In this document: in pieces, positions 13,791 to 25,955 of the stretch
Layout of the letters: each line of letters opens with the position of its first letter
Numbering within the stretch: the stretch's first letter is position 1
DNA from: Temnopleurus reevesii
Lineage: Eukaryota > Echinodermata > Echinoidea > Temnopleuroida > Temnopleuridae
Length of the DNA stretch: 64,000 nt
Assembly: GCA_036244855.1 (NCBI GenBank)
Contig: BQKZ01001487.1
Location: 10,938-74,937 of the forward strand
Direction: 5' to 3'
Notes under the pieces: model-generated
Told to the model about the DNA's origin: nothing
The model's database searches: none
Seen by the model: the letters and a program-made list of their open reading frames with translations, nothing else
Made by a program: the position numbers and the translations under genes

Positions 13791-15924
13791 GATGAATATG
13801 ACAGTAAAGAATTTTGGGAATAGGATTTATTTCATTATCAATGGTGACACTGACTTCTCAAGTCATATTTTAAACGAGGCCTTCTTACACTTTTTTTTCT
13901 TTTTACAACACAAGTCCAAGGCCAGCTGGTTAAAAATCCACAGAGACATGAAAAAGTAACCTGTTCAACTTTCGCTACCAATTTATAACTGTACTAACTT
14001 GAACTTGAAGTGTTCCGAAAGTTTGTTGAGATATAATTTTGGTTTTCAAATGAAATATAATTTCCTATTCTACATATGTGCTCACAAATCTGTAATGAAA
14101 TGAATACTAAAAACCAATATATCAGCCTGCATACATTTTAGAAAATTCACTGAATTTCATGCATATTTAAATATGTTATCTCAGCAAAAGAGTGTTCAAC
14201 GGCTGAAGTAAAATGTATTCTTTATTCATAATATAAAATTGGCATAAAATATCAGAATTTTTTTTTCCAAAAGGATAATGATATATAGTAGATCTGAAAC
14301 ACGTTCATATATTATAAACAGGAAATTTTCCTGTGTTTTGCAATCCAGGAATGAACTGAATGAAATATGTGAAAACGTGCCTATATAAACTTATTGTTTA
14401 CCATCGTAATTACAGTAGCTCACCACACGCACACAACTGTATGATTGCAATCATTAGCGATATTGAATTTTTATTTTCCAACCATTACCCTGATGTTTTA
14501 TGAGAAGCAGAAAATACCATTGAAAGCATTTTTCAGTAATGAGCATGCTTAGAATGTGATTAAATGACAGCTGATTAGCAGTGAAGGATAGTTAAACCAC
14601 CGCTGTGCTCACGAGCCCGAACCGTTTGTGGCGGAGCGTGTGGCCCATATCTACAGATCGCCATTGTCCGACGTGGTTCGTGCGTGTGAAATTTCTCCCG
14701 ATTCACAACAATACAAGTGCAATTTCATGGGGCGAACGAGTGACTGCTTTTCTGTGCGATCGGTGTTGCGATTAATTTGCTTATCATAAAGCTATCCGCA
14801 TTATATTATGTGATGAAATAATCTGGTGGATGTTTCCAATTTGCTAATGAAATCTTGGAAATGATTTTTCCGAAAGCTGCAGGAGATTTTTTCTTTTTAC
14901 TTCATGTGTATCCTGAAATATGTAATTGATAAAGAGATGAAGAAAAAAATAAAATACTAAGGGCCTTTTCTAATTCTTACATTTATATGACATAATCTGT
15001 TGTGGAATGAAATAGTAAACACACATCTAATGTAATTTTTATCAAAATACAATGTGATTTCCTCTGTCTCTTCTAATTATTGCCTTCCTTTCCATTCACT
15101 TCATCAAGAATAAAACCACACTGATGATGGAATATAAATATTGCATCTTGCAAATCAAAAAGCTTGTACAAGTCCAACAAATGGAGATGTAATAATAAAA
15201 AGTGAAAGAGCAGGTTGGTTATATTACAAGTAATCTAGAAACCAGAACGTACAAGGACGCAGCTAGAGAGAGCAAGAGCTAGGGACTCCAAAGTGAAATA
15301 TGATTGCATTTTAAGCCTAATTTGGATTGCTTATTTGACTTGTGGGAAAAGTGCATTGGAGCAAGAGGATGGAAGTCTTGAGTCATCTTTACTGAAATCC
15401 AACTTGGGGGAAAAAATATGTAGGCCAAGAAAATAAATCTTGGATCCGCTGGGAACAAGAACTTCTGAGATATTTAGGTCCGTTTGCCGAAACTGCACAT
15501 TTATGGGTTCTTATTGTTCTTGTCTCCTCGAAAATGAAGTAGCGGGATTAGAGAGTATTATGTTGATGATCCCTCTGCGTTCTTTTGCTGTGCCATTGAT
15601 GGGGGCTTGCGCATAGCGAGTTGCAATTAATTATGTATATTGTGAAGCTTGTCAAGTGTGCATGATTCGGTGGGATAAACTCGTGGGGGTCATTCTGCCT
15701 AGGGTTCTTTTTGGAAAGCTATAGCTCCCTCTGAGCTATGCATAAAGGAGATGGAGACACTAGAAAGTATTATTAAGAGACGGATTTGAAGGAATAAAGA
15801 GAGAGAACAGAGGCATGGTATAATGGAGGCGAAATGAATAGGAATGATATGAGCCAGATTATGTTGTTTAATTGGTTAACATCTGAATTGGAGCCAACCG
15901 AAGAGGTTGCCATGGCATTGAGAT

Positions 15925-16080
15925 AATGAGGGAGGGACAGAAATGGAGAGATTTTATTGGAGACAGATTAGAAAAAAATATTAAAAACAAAACAAAAATA
16001 GAGTGGAAATAAAAGAGGCAAGGGGAGAGGAAAGGTGGGGGAGAAAAAGCAAGGGGAGAAAATTAAGACAGAGAAGGAAT
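15925..16080. repeat. Purine-rich low-complexity tract
   Basis: This is an AG-rich stretch with AAACAAAACAAAAA and GGGGAGAGGAAAGGTGGGGG segments. No gene-like features were seen. Confidence 0.7.
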
Positions 16081-19000
16081 GTTGGGACAGTATTCATATG
16101 CATAATGTTTATAATGATGCCATAGGAGGGGAGAGTTGAGGCATGCAGATGAGGACGTTTTGGTCGTTAGCCATGTCAGGCTGCCCGTACAATGAATTAA
16201 ACCCTCACCTTACTTTACCCTGATTTGTCTTCCACCATCTCTCTGCATTATCAACCCATGGCCAGTTGCAAGATTCACAACACTTACCATCCTTGCATAG
16301 TCTGCGAGCACAAACTCGCAATAGTTGTGTCGGGAAGATTAATCTAGCTGCTATTGTTCAGACAAAGATATTCAAACGAATGGCTAATAAATGAAACAAC
16401 GCGCCTGGATTAGGTCTGGTACTAAAAAGAGCATCAAAACTAATTTTTTTTTTGGGGGGGGGGCTTATTCTACCTCAAACCACTCTGGGCTGTGAAAACA
16501 TTTGTTACCATCTTCTCTTCCTCTTGTTTTCCTCGGATTGACTTGCTTTCAATTAAGTTAGCACGACGACTGGCAGAAAGACCATATTACGCATTAAAAC
16601 ACAGGGAAAAAGGCATCAGTAACACTGCATTCCCAGATCCTTGTGCGCGTAATTCTTGCATTTAGGCGCTTGTCCTTTTCTACTGCCATATTTCCTGACA
16701 AATTGAGAGGGAAAGGGAATGCGTAATTTCATAGAGCCGGAGAACCCTCGCTGCTTGAGCATCATCAGCCGGCTGTAAATTGCATTAAAATTCACTTAGC
16801 TTGAATTCTGTGGACTCAGTCAGTGTACTAATGGCAGGGATTTTTGATTGATTGCCTAGGTATCGAGAGCGAGATGCTTTTTGTAGCCTTTCAATATAAA
16901 TGTTTATATATATATGTACGTTGATCCACGTACAATACTCATTTCTACTTTGGGTTCTATTTAGCATCTTAGGAGTTTTACGATGTAAGAGCATTGAATA
17001 ATGACATAAAAACCTATTATGCCAGTTTCCAAAACTTGTTCGTTTGTAATAAAAACCCTACTAAATTTCTTTCATGTAATTTCTTTCTTGCGAAAACAGA
17101 CTTCCTACTAGTTGACTATATCTCTCGCTTATTCTCCATGCCGTCTTTCCCGTTCCCATTTTTTATTCTCTCTGTTCGCGGAAAAGCCCTGATTACTGAG
17201 GCATTATCATTGAACCATCTTTTCCCATATTCGCAATATCGACTCGTACGTTTTCTCCATTTCCCCCTCCCCCATCTAAGGGCATTCACGTCACAAATCA
17301 CATTTGTGCTCAGATGATGAAATCTTCAAGATTAAATGCAAAGCCTACATCTTTCACTTTTCACTTTTTACAATCCCGAACATGAAATGTTTTCTCAAGC
17401 AAGTGCAAGAAACTCTGAGCATTTTGTTCTGAATTAATTTCTGGGTTTTTTGCATTGGAATAAAAATTGACTTTCTATTGGAATGTGCATATTATATTCT
17501 ATATTTAACAGATCCATTTTGTATAAAATATACATTTTCATAGTTTTATTTTAGAAGAAATGTTGACAAGCTGATTCAATTTGCATTATTAAGAACGTCA
17601 TAATCTTTACGCAATAATGATTTCCATTAAATAAGAATTAATGACATGATGCAAAGCTTTTTGTCTAAAAGATATATTCATGGAGTTTAATTAAAAATGA
17701 AATTTAATGAAATGAAATCATACATTGCAGGCTTTGATATAGGCTATGCAATTAAATGAGTTGCAGCTGGTAAAAATTACTTTCCCAATTTGCAATAAAT
17801 TCTTGGTTTAGAAGGACCCAAAGTACTATCATGAAAATGAGGTATAAGACAAAAGTAACCACTACCACCAGAAAGCGTTATAGCACTTGGTAATAATTCA
17901 TTTTGTCGATTAATTATTTACAAATTCATGATTGAAGTGGTAGCAATTCAAACTTATTGCCTGCGGATCCAGAATATGATTTACTACTGCTGATTCAACT
18001 CTTTGAAATAAGTACATTTAGTTATTGTGAAAATTAAGATTAAAAACTAATCACCCATTTATATGATGATAACACTTTATATGAATGATGGTCAAACTTT
18101 TATGTGAAGGGTGTCATAAACTAAACTTTCATAGAATATTTTAAATGATGATTTTTGCCCTCCAATTTTGTTCTTTACAGCAGAGAAAAATTCCAGAACA
18201 GTATAATGAAACTATTGACCTGAAGAAAAGACATTTACTCATACCTGAAGCAGAAAGAACATCAAAAATACTTTTTATTCAAAAGAGCAAGAGAGAAATT
18301 CTGAAATGAAAGCGTTGCAAAATGGGAGAGTGAGCGGACCATGGTTGAATGAGCTGTCAAAGAAAGGAAATGCAGTGAGGAAATCACAAGTTAAATCCTG
18401 GAAAGCCAAAAGTCGTTATGACCTGAATTCTTTTTCAGCCGAGCAGAAGCGGAGGGGAAAAAAAGGAGTAAAAGGCGTGAAAAATACTTTATCATTGATG
18501 ATGACTGGCAGGTCCGCCATAGATATGCAATTTGAAATGAAATTTCCCTTCTATTTCTGGATTTGATGTGCTCATCATCGAATCCTGCCTTTTTTTACGC
18601 CGTTCCCTAGTCGTGTCTTTAATTTTGCAATTGTATTTCGACGAATGTCTCTGGAAGATTTTTAATTTGATAAGGAATCTTATCTTAAGAGGTTATTCAA
18701 CCTGATTTGGTTATTTCTAGGGCTATTTTCCTATCTTCTCACACAAATTATGACAGGATTTTAAGTTAGTTTCAGTTGAATGAAAATTATGAAACATTAT
18801 TCAATCATGAGTCGAGTTATGTTCTTCAAATTTAATTTTTTATCTATCAAGATGTTATAGATTCAATTCACAGCTATGTCTTCAATTCGTCATACCTAAA
18901 ATATTCCTGAATATTTTCAATATATTCATTTTTTTATATTGATTTTTTGTATTCAATCAAAGACAAATTAAAAGCCGGTGATAGTACATATAAAGTGCAG

Positions 19001-21030
19001 TACCGTTCCATCTTTTCATTTATTTTCATTAAGTTTCTAAAAGCAAGTTTTTCTATAGAAGTCTATGGATTTTATTTAATAAGGCTTTAGTGTTTCCTGT
19101 GTATGAATCATGTACGGTATTCAACTTTGAGTGGCTATTTAAAGCTCTATAGCAGTATTGACCTGTATTGTATACTTGAAACACGAAGAAAAATATTGAA
19201 GACGTGTGCGCTCTTTTTAGAGAAGAATATTAGAGAAAGAATGAATCAGCCATTGCGTGACTGCAAGAGTACCTATTCAAGGTCAATGCTAGAAAGGACA
19301 GCCAAAAATAATGGATCATGTGGCGAGACCCACATGTAGTCATCAAATGCGAAAATCATTGACTAACCCTTCCCCCTTTTTTTCCACTCAAACATTGTCA
19401 TAGTCTATTGTTTTGTAATTAAACATTGAAAAGGAAAGACATACACGTTATTGTAACTGGAATAAGCTAGTACATTCATATTTGAGGGGAACCATTAGAG
19501 CTAGTTTTATTTAGGAGGGGGATCTCTTGATTCAGATCGTCGGGCAGAAGAGTTGCATTTGTTTCATCTATACATCTGGTAATTGGTTTGTGTTTTTTAA
19601 GGATGTATAAAAAAAAACATTCATTTTCAATAACCAATATACACAAGGTAAATAAAGATACAATGTGAAAAATGTAGATCTAAAGAACATGTTTAAAAAG
19701 CTATTACATGCGTTCTAAAATCTTGATATCATGCAAATATGTTCTTAGAAGTATCAGGTTTTGTTTTCTTCTCCAGTACATTCAAGCCTATTTATGTGAG
19801 CGTACTATTCGTTTTTTAGTGGATCTGGAACTGAAAAATGTAAAAACAATAAAGGTAGACAACAACTTCTCCTTGTGTCATTCTGACTAATGCGTCTTAC
19901 ATAATCACATCTTCGGTATGGCCTGAAGTGGAATGGCGAAAAGATGAAGAAGAAAACAAATAGCGTGGGTTCGGGGGAAATTTAATAGTCGTCATTTCTT
20001 ATCCCCCTTTCCTGTTTCTTTGCCCCTTGAATAGCCAATAATTAGTTAATCCCTCTGAGCCAGTTTCTGGATTGTGGTCATACTCAAGAGCCAGAGTACT
20101 TTTGGGCTGCGTTTCCACCTTTGGGGATCTTCGGAATCGCTATCTTACCATCGGTTGTCACCGGGAATTATACGCGAGGTTTGAAATTTCCACGTTTTCT
20201 TGACAGAAACATTGTGTGGGGTCGATATGTAGCCCCGGTCGAAGTGCATGAATTGAACTTGACAAAGGTTGTGACGACCAAACCCCAATATGATACTTTT
20301 GACAGCTATCGAATTTTGTTGAACCCCCCAAAAAATGATAGGATGTACTGAAGGAGAAAAATATCGTACTTTCACCCCACCCCGAGGGTCGACTTCTTGG
20401 CTAAATCTCTAAAAATGGCTGTCACAGACCGACATATTCTGCCAATTGTCCTGCAACAAAATGATAGAGAATACACAAGTCCCGTAGGTGTAAACGCTTC
20501 GATTACCTTAATCTCGGTCAAAATGCGGTCAGGGTGAGTTCTAATTGTTGACGGTCTTATGCATGTAGTTTTGTTTTTGTACATGGGAGAAGGATGTCCA
20601 CATTTCCAGCACGATCTACCTACCCAATGAAAACAGGATTTGTGAAATCCGAAGCTAACTAGCAATAACCCCTCATCTCCCTCCTCCAACTTGAATGAGA
20701 TAGTGATTCAGGATGGGAGAGCATTGAGCCCATGTTGATGAATGATATAACTAAAGGTAACTCGGCCTATGCAAAAATATGTTTGAGAAATTTGACTACA
20801 ACTTGGAACATGAAACGTAGCAATATCTTTTTTCTTTTATCTGTAATGTGAATTACCATTTTAATCCAGCATTAAGGAATTTCACATCACATTAAGATCA
20901 GAAAGCATGTGAACCATATAAGAACTCCACATCTAATGTAGATCATTGGAATGCCTGACGATTTGATTTTGGTCATTGTCAAAATTTACATTACAAGGAA
21001 AGCCTTGTACTTTCAATGTAGATCCTTGAT

Positions 21031-21316
21031 TATGGTGTGGTGGTCGTGACTCTCGCCTTTCAACTAGAGGGTCGTAGGGTCGAATCCTACCCATGGCGTC
21101 AATTTCCTTCAGCAAGAAATTCATCCACATTGTGCTGCACTCAACCCAGGTTGGGTGAATGGGTACCTGGCAGGAATATTTATTCTTTGAAATTCCAAGT
21201 GCGCCGTGAATGGCTGCCGGGCTAAAGCCAGGGTAATGATAATGTAAAGCGCCTTGAGTACTCAGCAGAGTGGATACGTGCGCTATATAAATTGCATCTA
21301 TTATTATTATTATTTC
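21031..21316 (+). mobile_element. tRNA-derived SINE, sense orientation, with (TTA)n tail
   Basis: The head looks like a tRNA pol III promoter: an A-box-like region around 21037-21056 (GTGGTCGTGACTCTCG, apparently with a short deletion) and a near-consensus B box at 21077-21087 (GGGTCGAATCC). A conserved-looking body follows (CCATGGCGTCAATTTCC and GGGTGAATGGGTACCTGGCA), then a 3' end AAGCGCCTTGAGTACTC ... GCGCTATATAAAT and a TTA repeat to 21316. From memory this layout closely matches sea urchin tRNA-derived SINEs, and the 3' end resembles L2-type LINE tails. Clear target-site duplications were not identified. The tRNA-like part does not fold as a functional tRNA gene by inspection. Confidence 0.85.
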
Positions 21317-22424
21317 ACATTTCTGCCATGGTTTTGTGATCAACAGAGTTACAGGACTAAATGGGGTCTTGATCTGTGTATTATAATTCAAATTATTACT
21401 GTATGTGGAAAGATTAGAAACCATCCTGTACAGTTGCATTCATGTACTGTGAGCAAAATTGTTTGGGGGATCATCGCATTTGAAATGAAATGCTTGCGAA
21501 ATTTGGAAATAAATCATGCATGGTACACGCCTCAAACTAATTTTGAAAAGTTTACAACCCATGAAATAAAAACCTCCATTTTCATAAAAAAGTTACCTGT
21601 CACAATTTTTTATCAGTTTTCCAGCATTCCCTGTAAAAATATTTCCCCTACTAACCCACCCACCCATGCCCTCATTGTCACCCCCTTTACCTCCACTCAT
21701 CCTCAAAAAAGCTGCATAAAACTGAGGATGAAACCGCAATACGAAATAGTAACTTCTGTGTGTATTCCTGTCCCAGTCATCAGGGTCATTCGCACCATGA
21801 TTTAAAGTGATTTGGATTGCAATCCGAACATCAATATACATGTAATTCAGGTAGCATTCGCACTAGAGAAGTGATTCAAGTCGTGATCCGTATTCGGATC
21901 CTTGAAAGGTGGATGGGAACGCACTGTGTATCCCGAGCTGCCGAATAAAGGAAATTGAAGTAAGCAAAATGTATGATGAATAGAGCAAAAATATACCATG
22001 AAATACTTCATAGACACCCAAGAAATAAAACTGTGGGCTGGATCAGAATAATCGCTGCACACACACATGTACTGACATGTTGTAAATATATAATATTTAT
22101 AATTTATAATGCCCAGGCATGAGATTAAAGGCAGAGATGTTCAAATCACAACTGTCATGATTTTTACGAACAATCAAACTCCAAAGTGCAATTTGGATCG
22201 TGGTCCATGTCACCAGAAAATGGTGTCCGCACTATGAATTCCGATCCCGACATCTACTTTCAAACTTCGAAGTCAGGATCGCGGTACTTTACCGTAGTGC
22301 AAATGCCCCTATTATTTCTCTCAGCAGAGCTAAGGAAATGTCAAATAGGAAAGAATGTGTCATCTAATCTCCTGGCCTTGACCAAAATTGGCCCAGGGGC
22401 TAGGTAGTTCTCTCCCTCCTCCAG

Positions 22425-23245
22425 AAAAGAGAGAAGAAAACGAAAATGGTGCCTTGTCTTAGCCTGACATTTCATTTTTGTTTAAATCCTGACCCCTTCC
22501 TCTCCCCCTCCCCCAATTTCTTGTCCTATCATCCGGATAGTTTGTGAGAATTTGAATGAAATTTCTATCCAGGAAAGAGAAGGAAAAAATGGTGCCTTGT
22601 CTTAGCCTGACATTTCATTTTTTTAATCCTGACCCTTTCCTCTCTCCCTCCCCCAATTTCTTGTCCTATCATCCGGATAGTTTGTGAGATATTAGATGTT
22701 TTTCTATCCAGGAAAGAGAAGAAATAGAAAATGGTGCCTTGTCTAAGCCTGACATATTTTTTTTGTCTGTACCATTCCTCTGCCCCTTTTTCATTCAGTC
22801 ATTTGGTTAGTTTATGAGACGTTATGAATGGAAATACTTTATCTCAGAAAGAAACAAAAACAAAGTGGTCCATTGTCTAAGCTAAACCTGACATAGCTAT
22901 TTTAATCTGACCTCGTCCTCTGTCCACCCTCAATTTGTCATTCAGTCATTCGGTTAGATTTTGAAATGTTATGATTGGAAATACTCTATCCAGGAAATAG
23001 ACGAAAAATGGTGCCTTGTCTTAGCCTGATATTTCATTGGTAAATCTTACCTCCTTCCTCTCCCCTTCCCCATATTTATCATCCATTCATCCTGTTAGTT
23101 TGTGAGATATTATGAATGGAAATGAACTGCCTGACCTAGCTCCTTGGAGTCACTTTTGGGGTTTATTCTTACCCCATCCTCTCCCCCTCCCCCAATTTAT
23201 CATCCAATGAGCGGGTTAGGTTGCAGGATTTTATGAATGGAGGTG
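22425..23245. repeat. Degenerate tandem array, ~143-bp unit, about six copies
   Basis: The landmark ATGGTGCCTTGTCTTAGCC recurs, intact or decayed, at about 22446, 22589, 22731, 22864 and 23008, and a poorly preserved sixth unit lies near 23130-23245. Spacings are 143, 142, 133 and 144. Each unit also carries a C/T-rich stretch (CCTCTCCCCCTCCCCCAATT) and, downstream, a TCATCCGGATAG/TCATTCGGTTAG segment followed by TTTGTGAGA. The first two units are nearly identical and divergence grows to the right, as expected for successive unequal-exchange duplications. There is no coding capacity and no sign of a mobile-element end. Confidence 0.9.
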
Positions 23246-25759
23246 GTAGGGCACAAATTCATGATTAAGACTCCTGTATCGGGACACTGAACATGGAATC
23301 CCCTGTTTTCACATAAAACCTTTTTGTTTAAATTGTTCTTTGAATGAAGATCTAGCAATCTCATCATTCTGTACTCCATTTATATTATCTTTACATGTAT
23401 AATGAAATTCTATCTTTATCCTTGGCAATACCTTCAATCCTAAACTTTATATTTTTTCTGTGATTCCACATCTTCTGGAAATTTCCTTTCTTTATAATTT
23501 TGATCCATCCGTATCTTTTTGCAGATCACACTGCATTTCTTTACCTATGCTCACTGAAGGTAGTGCCGTAGGCATTATCATTTATGAAAAGCTCAAGATC
23601 TCTTAGATTGTGTGAAATCTTAATTTTGAACTTTATTCATTTAGTCAGGGGTTTTCTGCGTTTATTCTGTCATCTTTCTTTCTTTCTCCATCATCCTCTC
23701 TCCTTTTCCATTGGCAAATCTGTAGTGTTTTTCTTCCATTCGATTCTGTTTCATCCCTCCGTCGCTCTCACACTCGCTGGCTGTCCACCGTCCTCCCCTG
23801 TCTTTCTTTGCTCCCAATGCACATGTGATTGATAGGCCCTTGTCTTCGTCTAATGACTCTGTGGCATCTAATGGAGTATTACTGCAGCCACTTCTCCCGT
23901 CCCGTTCTCATTGACCCATTCTCATTGACTCAAAGTCCTTCCCGCTCACAACATCCCCTGCTTTACACATCACCTAATGGACATTGCGTATATCCACGCC
24001 CGAACCATTTGTGCCAAATTGCAGTTTGAACCGGACGGGGTGCAGTGATAAATGCCCTTTAAATGATTAACAAATCATTCTAATGGTAGAGAGTAGGACA
24101 TAGGAGCGATATAAATGCCTCACCCTCCGCGCTACAAGTGCTACTTACGATACATTCTGGAAATATATACACGTTTTCTTCATCCAGGACTCTTCTGAGC
24201 TGCTAGTAAATATGGGCCATCCACTCTGAAAAAAAAACTTTTTTCCAGCTAAAAATTGACCAACAGAATGAAAATACAGTTATTGAGAACCAAAAAGTAT
24301 CATTTTTTACTGCTTTTATATCTCAAAGTGTAGTGTTGAGCACCACTCAGCAACGAGTTTGTGCCTAGGACGTTTGTCAGTGTGAACGTTACCCAAACAC
24401 TCTGCGCAAGCTTCCCTCCCTATACTGTCCGTGCATACATTACCCATCCAGTGCAGTCATTACTACAAATTCTACACATCTAACTGCCTAATTTACCTTA
24501 ATTTTTGATGAGTTTCCTCTGTTTACTAGGCCCATCACGTTAGTCACGCATCGGCCAAGTGAATAATTCATCAATAATTTGCACACCCTTTTGACGCAAT
24601 TTTCGTTATTTCTTTTCCCAGATTATTTCATAAGCAGACATTAATATTGATGCTTTGATTAACCGATTATGACTGCCAGAATCTTATCAAAATGAAGAAA
24701 GGATTTCTCAGTATTGAATAGGAGCGACACATGTTCAAATTTCCAAGTATTTTCGGTTGTCTGTAAATATGCTATTTGAAATTGTTTCATGCTCTTTGTC
24801 CACCTCAAAGGAAAGTTCAACGACTCACTTTTATGTAATAATTTCTTCCAATGTGTTCAACCAGCCAATAGATATAATCTGAATTAGCATAAAATGTTAC
24901 ATTATCTTTTCAACAAATTATGATGCCTGATAATCCACTGATGGTAATCAATAATATTTATTTATTGGAATGTTTTTTAAGAATTTTTTTGCTGGACCTT
25001 TCGAGATGTCCCCCTATTCATATTAAATCAGATATCTATTAATTAGTAAGGACTTTTGATTGACCTATTTCAAAATATTTTTATGTAAGTAATCAATGGC
25101 TAGACAACTGTGTTACCCAATGAAAAATGCACAAGCCGAAATAAAAGTAAAACAAATCATATGCACATATTGTGAATTGTTTCCTTTGTCACAATTTTCT
25201 CAACATATCCACCCTATTTCCTAATTTGGTCAAGGTGAAAGTGTGTCGTTTCATTGATGCCATCAGCACAAAGAAAATAGGAAAATAACGCAGCAATATA
25301 AACAGATTTTCAGTCATTTTTATGATTTAAGATTTGCATATATGAAAGTGAAGGTAAAGTACAACAATTTCATGATTAATCATGAATCCCGTACTGAAAG
25401 TGACACATAAAATTTTATCATACATAATTCTTATCATATATAATTCTTACAATCTTTTCCCCAGCATTATCAATATTCAGCTAAAGAAAATTGATACTGT
25501 GATTGGAATATTATTCATTGTCTTGTCAACAACTGGTATTATTGTAATATAATATTTCATTATGAAAACAAATGATTAATTAAAGTGAAAAAGATCCAAC
25601 TTTCATGATTTGATTTGTTTCCATTCATGATATGATTTGTTTGCATTCATGATTATGTATTCTTACATTACATCACATTTTCCAGCAAGATGTGATCTAA
25701 AATATTGAATTCACCTAGCTTTTCTTTTAACTCACAAAAATCCAATTTTCTCATTACAG

Positions 25760-25955
25760 TCATCACAATCTGGTAGCCAGAATCCAGTCCACACCCCTCT
25801 GGTAGGCGGGGGAGGCGGAGGAGGGGGCGGAGGACCCAACTCGGTTGGGTACGGCCCTCCTGATGATCTGCAGTCCAACCCCGGTTCAGACCCACCCCCT
25901 CTCACCAACGTGATGTCATCATTACATGGAGGAGGAGATAACGGCAGTGAAACAG
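25760..25955 (+). CDS. Meis: Meis coding exon: Gly/Ser/Pro-rich linker between MEIS domain and homeodomain
   Basis: This internal exon encodes 65 codons plus one base. It begins after a pyrimidine-rich acceptor (TCATTACAG) and ends at a strong donor (ACAG|GTGAGT). The reading starts SSQSGSQNPVHTPL, runs through ten consecutive glycines and a Pro-rich stretch (GSDPPPLTN), and ends HGGGDNGSET. The ending corresponds to the family's GDNSSEQ-like segment just before the acidic region of vertebrate MEIS proteins. The final G joins AT at 56148 to make Asp, which fixes the frame. In MEIS/Hth proteins this low-complexity linker connects the PBC/EXD-interacting N-terminal domain to the DNA-binding homeodomain; the protein is a nuclear transcription factor and cofactor of PBC and Hox proteins. 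The linker is poorly conserved across the family, so identity rests on splice phase and position as much as on sequence. The Gly10 run may vary in length. Confidence 0.85.

Larger units (their letters stand above)
1..25759 (+). other. Meis: Intron (or intron plus 5' flank) upstream of the Meis linker exon
   Basis: No convincing coding exon was recognised on either strand. I looked specifically for the MEIS/PKNOX N-terminal domain exons (residues resembling the FPLLALIFEKCE and CDNFCxRYI motifs of the family) and did not see them. The open frames here are short, lack family motifs and often overlap on opposite strands. The stretch is AT-rich with purine tracts near 3.8, 4.5, 6.0, 12.7 and 16.0 kb, GC-richer blocks near 5.6-6.5, 13.4-13.8, 14.6-14.8 and 20.1-20.7 kb, a SINE at 21.0 kb and a tandem array at 22.4-23.2 kb. 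The exon at 25760 begins at an acceptor, so the DNA directly upstream must be intron. A small or divergent upstream exon could have been missed by eye. Confidence 0.7.

Noticed and set aside
21037..21105. Possible functional tRNA gene
   Set aside because: The B box is good, but the A-box region is deleted, the acceptor stem does not pair by inspection, and a SINE body and tail follow directly.
20933..21439. 168-codon minus-strand frame
   Set aside because: It runs antisense through the SINE and has no family motif, so it is best explained by the repeat.
22425..23245. CRISPR-like array
   Set aside because: The units are contiguous ~143-bp tandem copies with no short repeat plus unique-spacer structure, and the DNA is eukaryotic.
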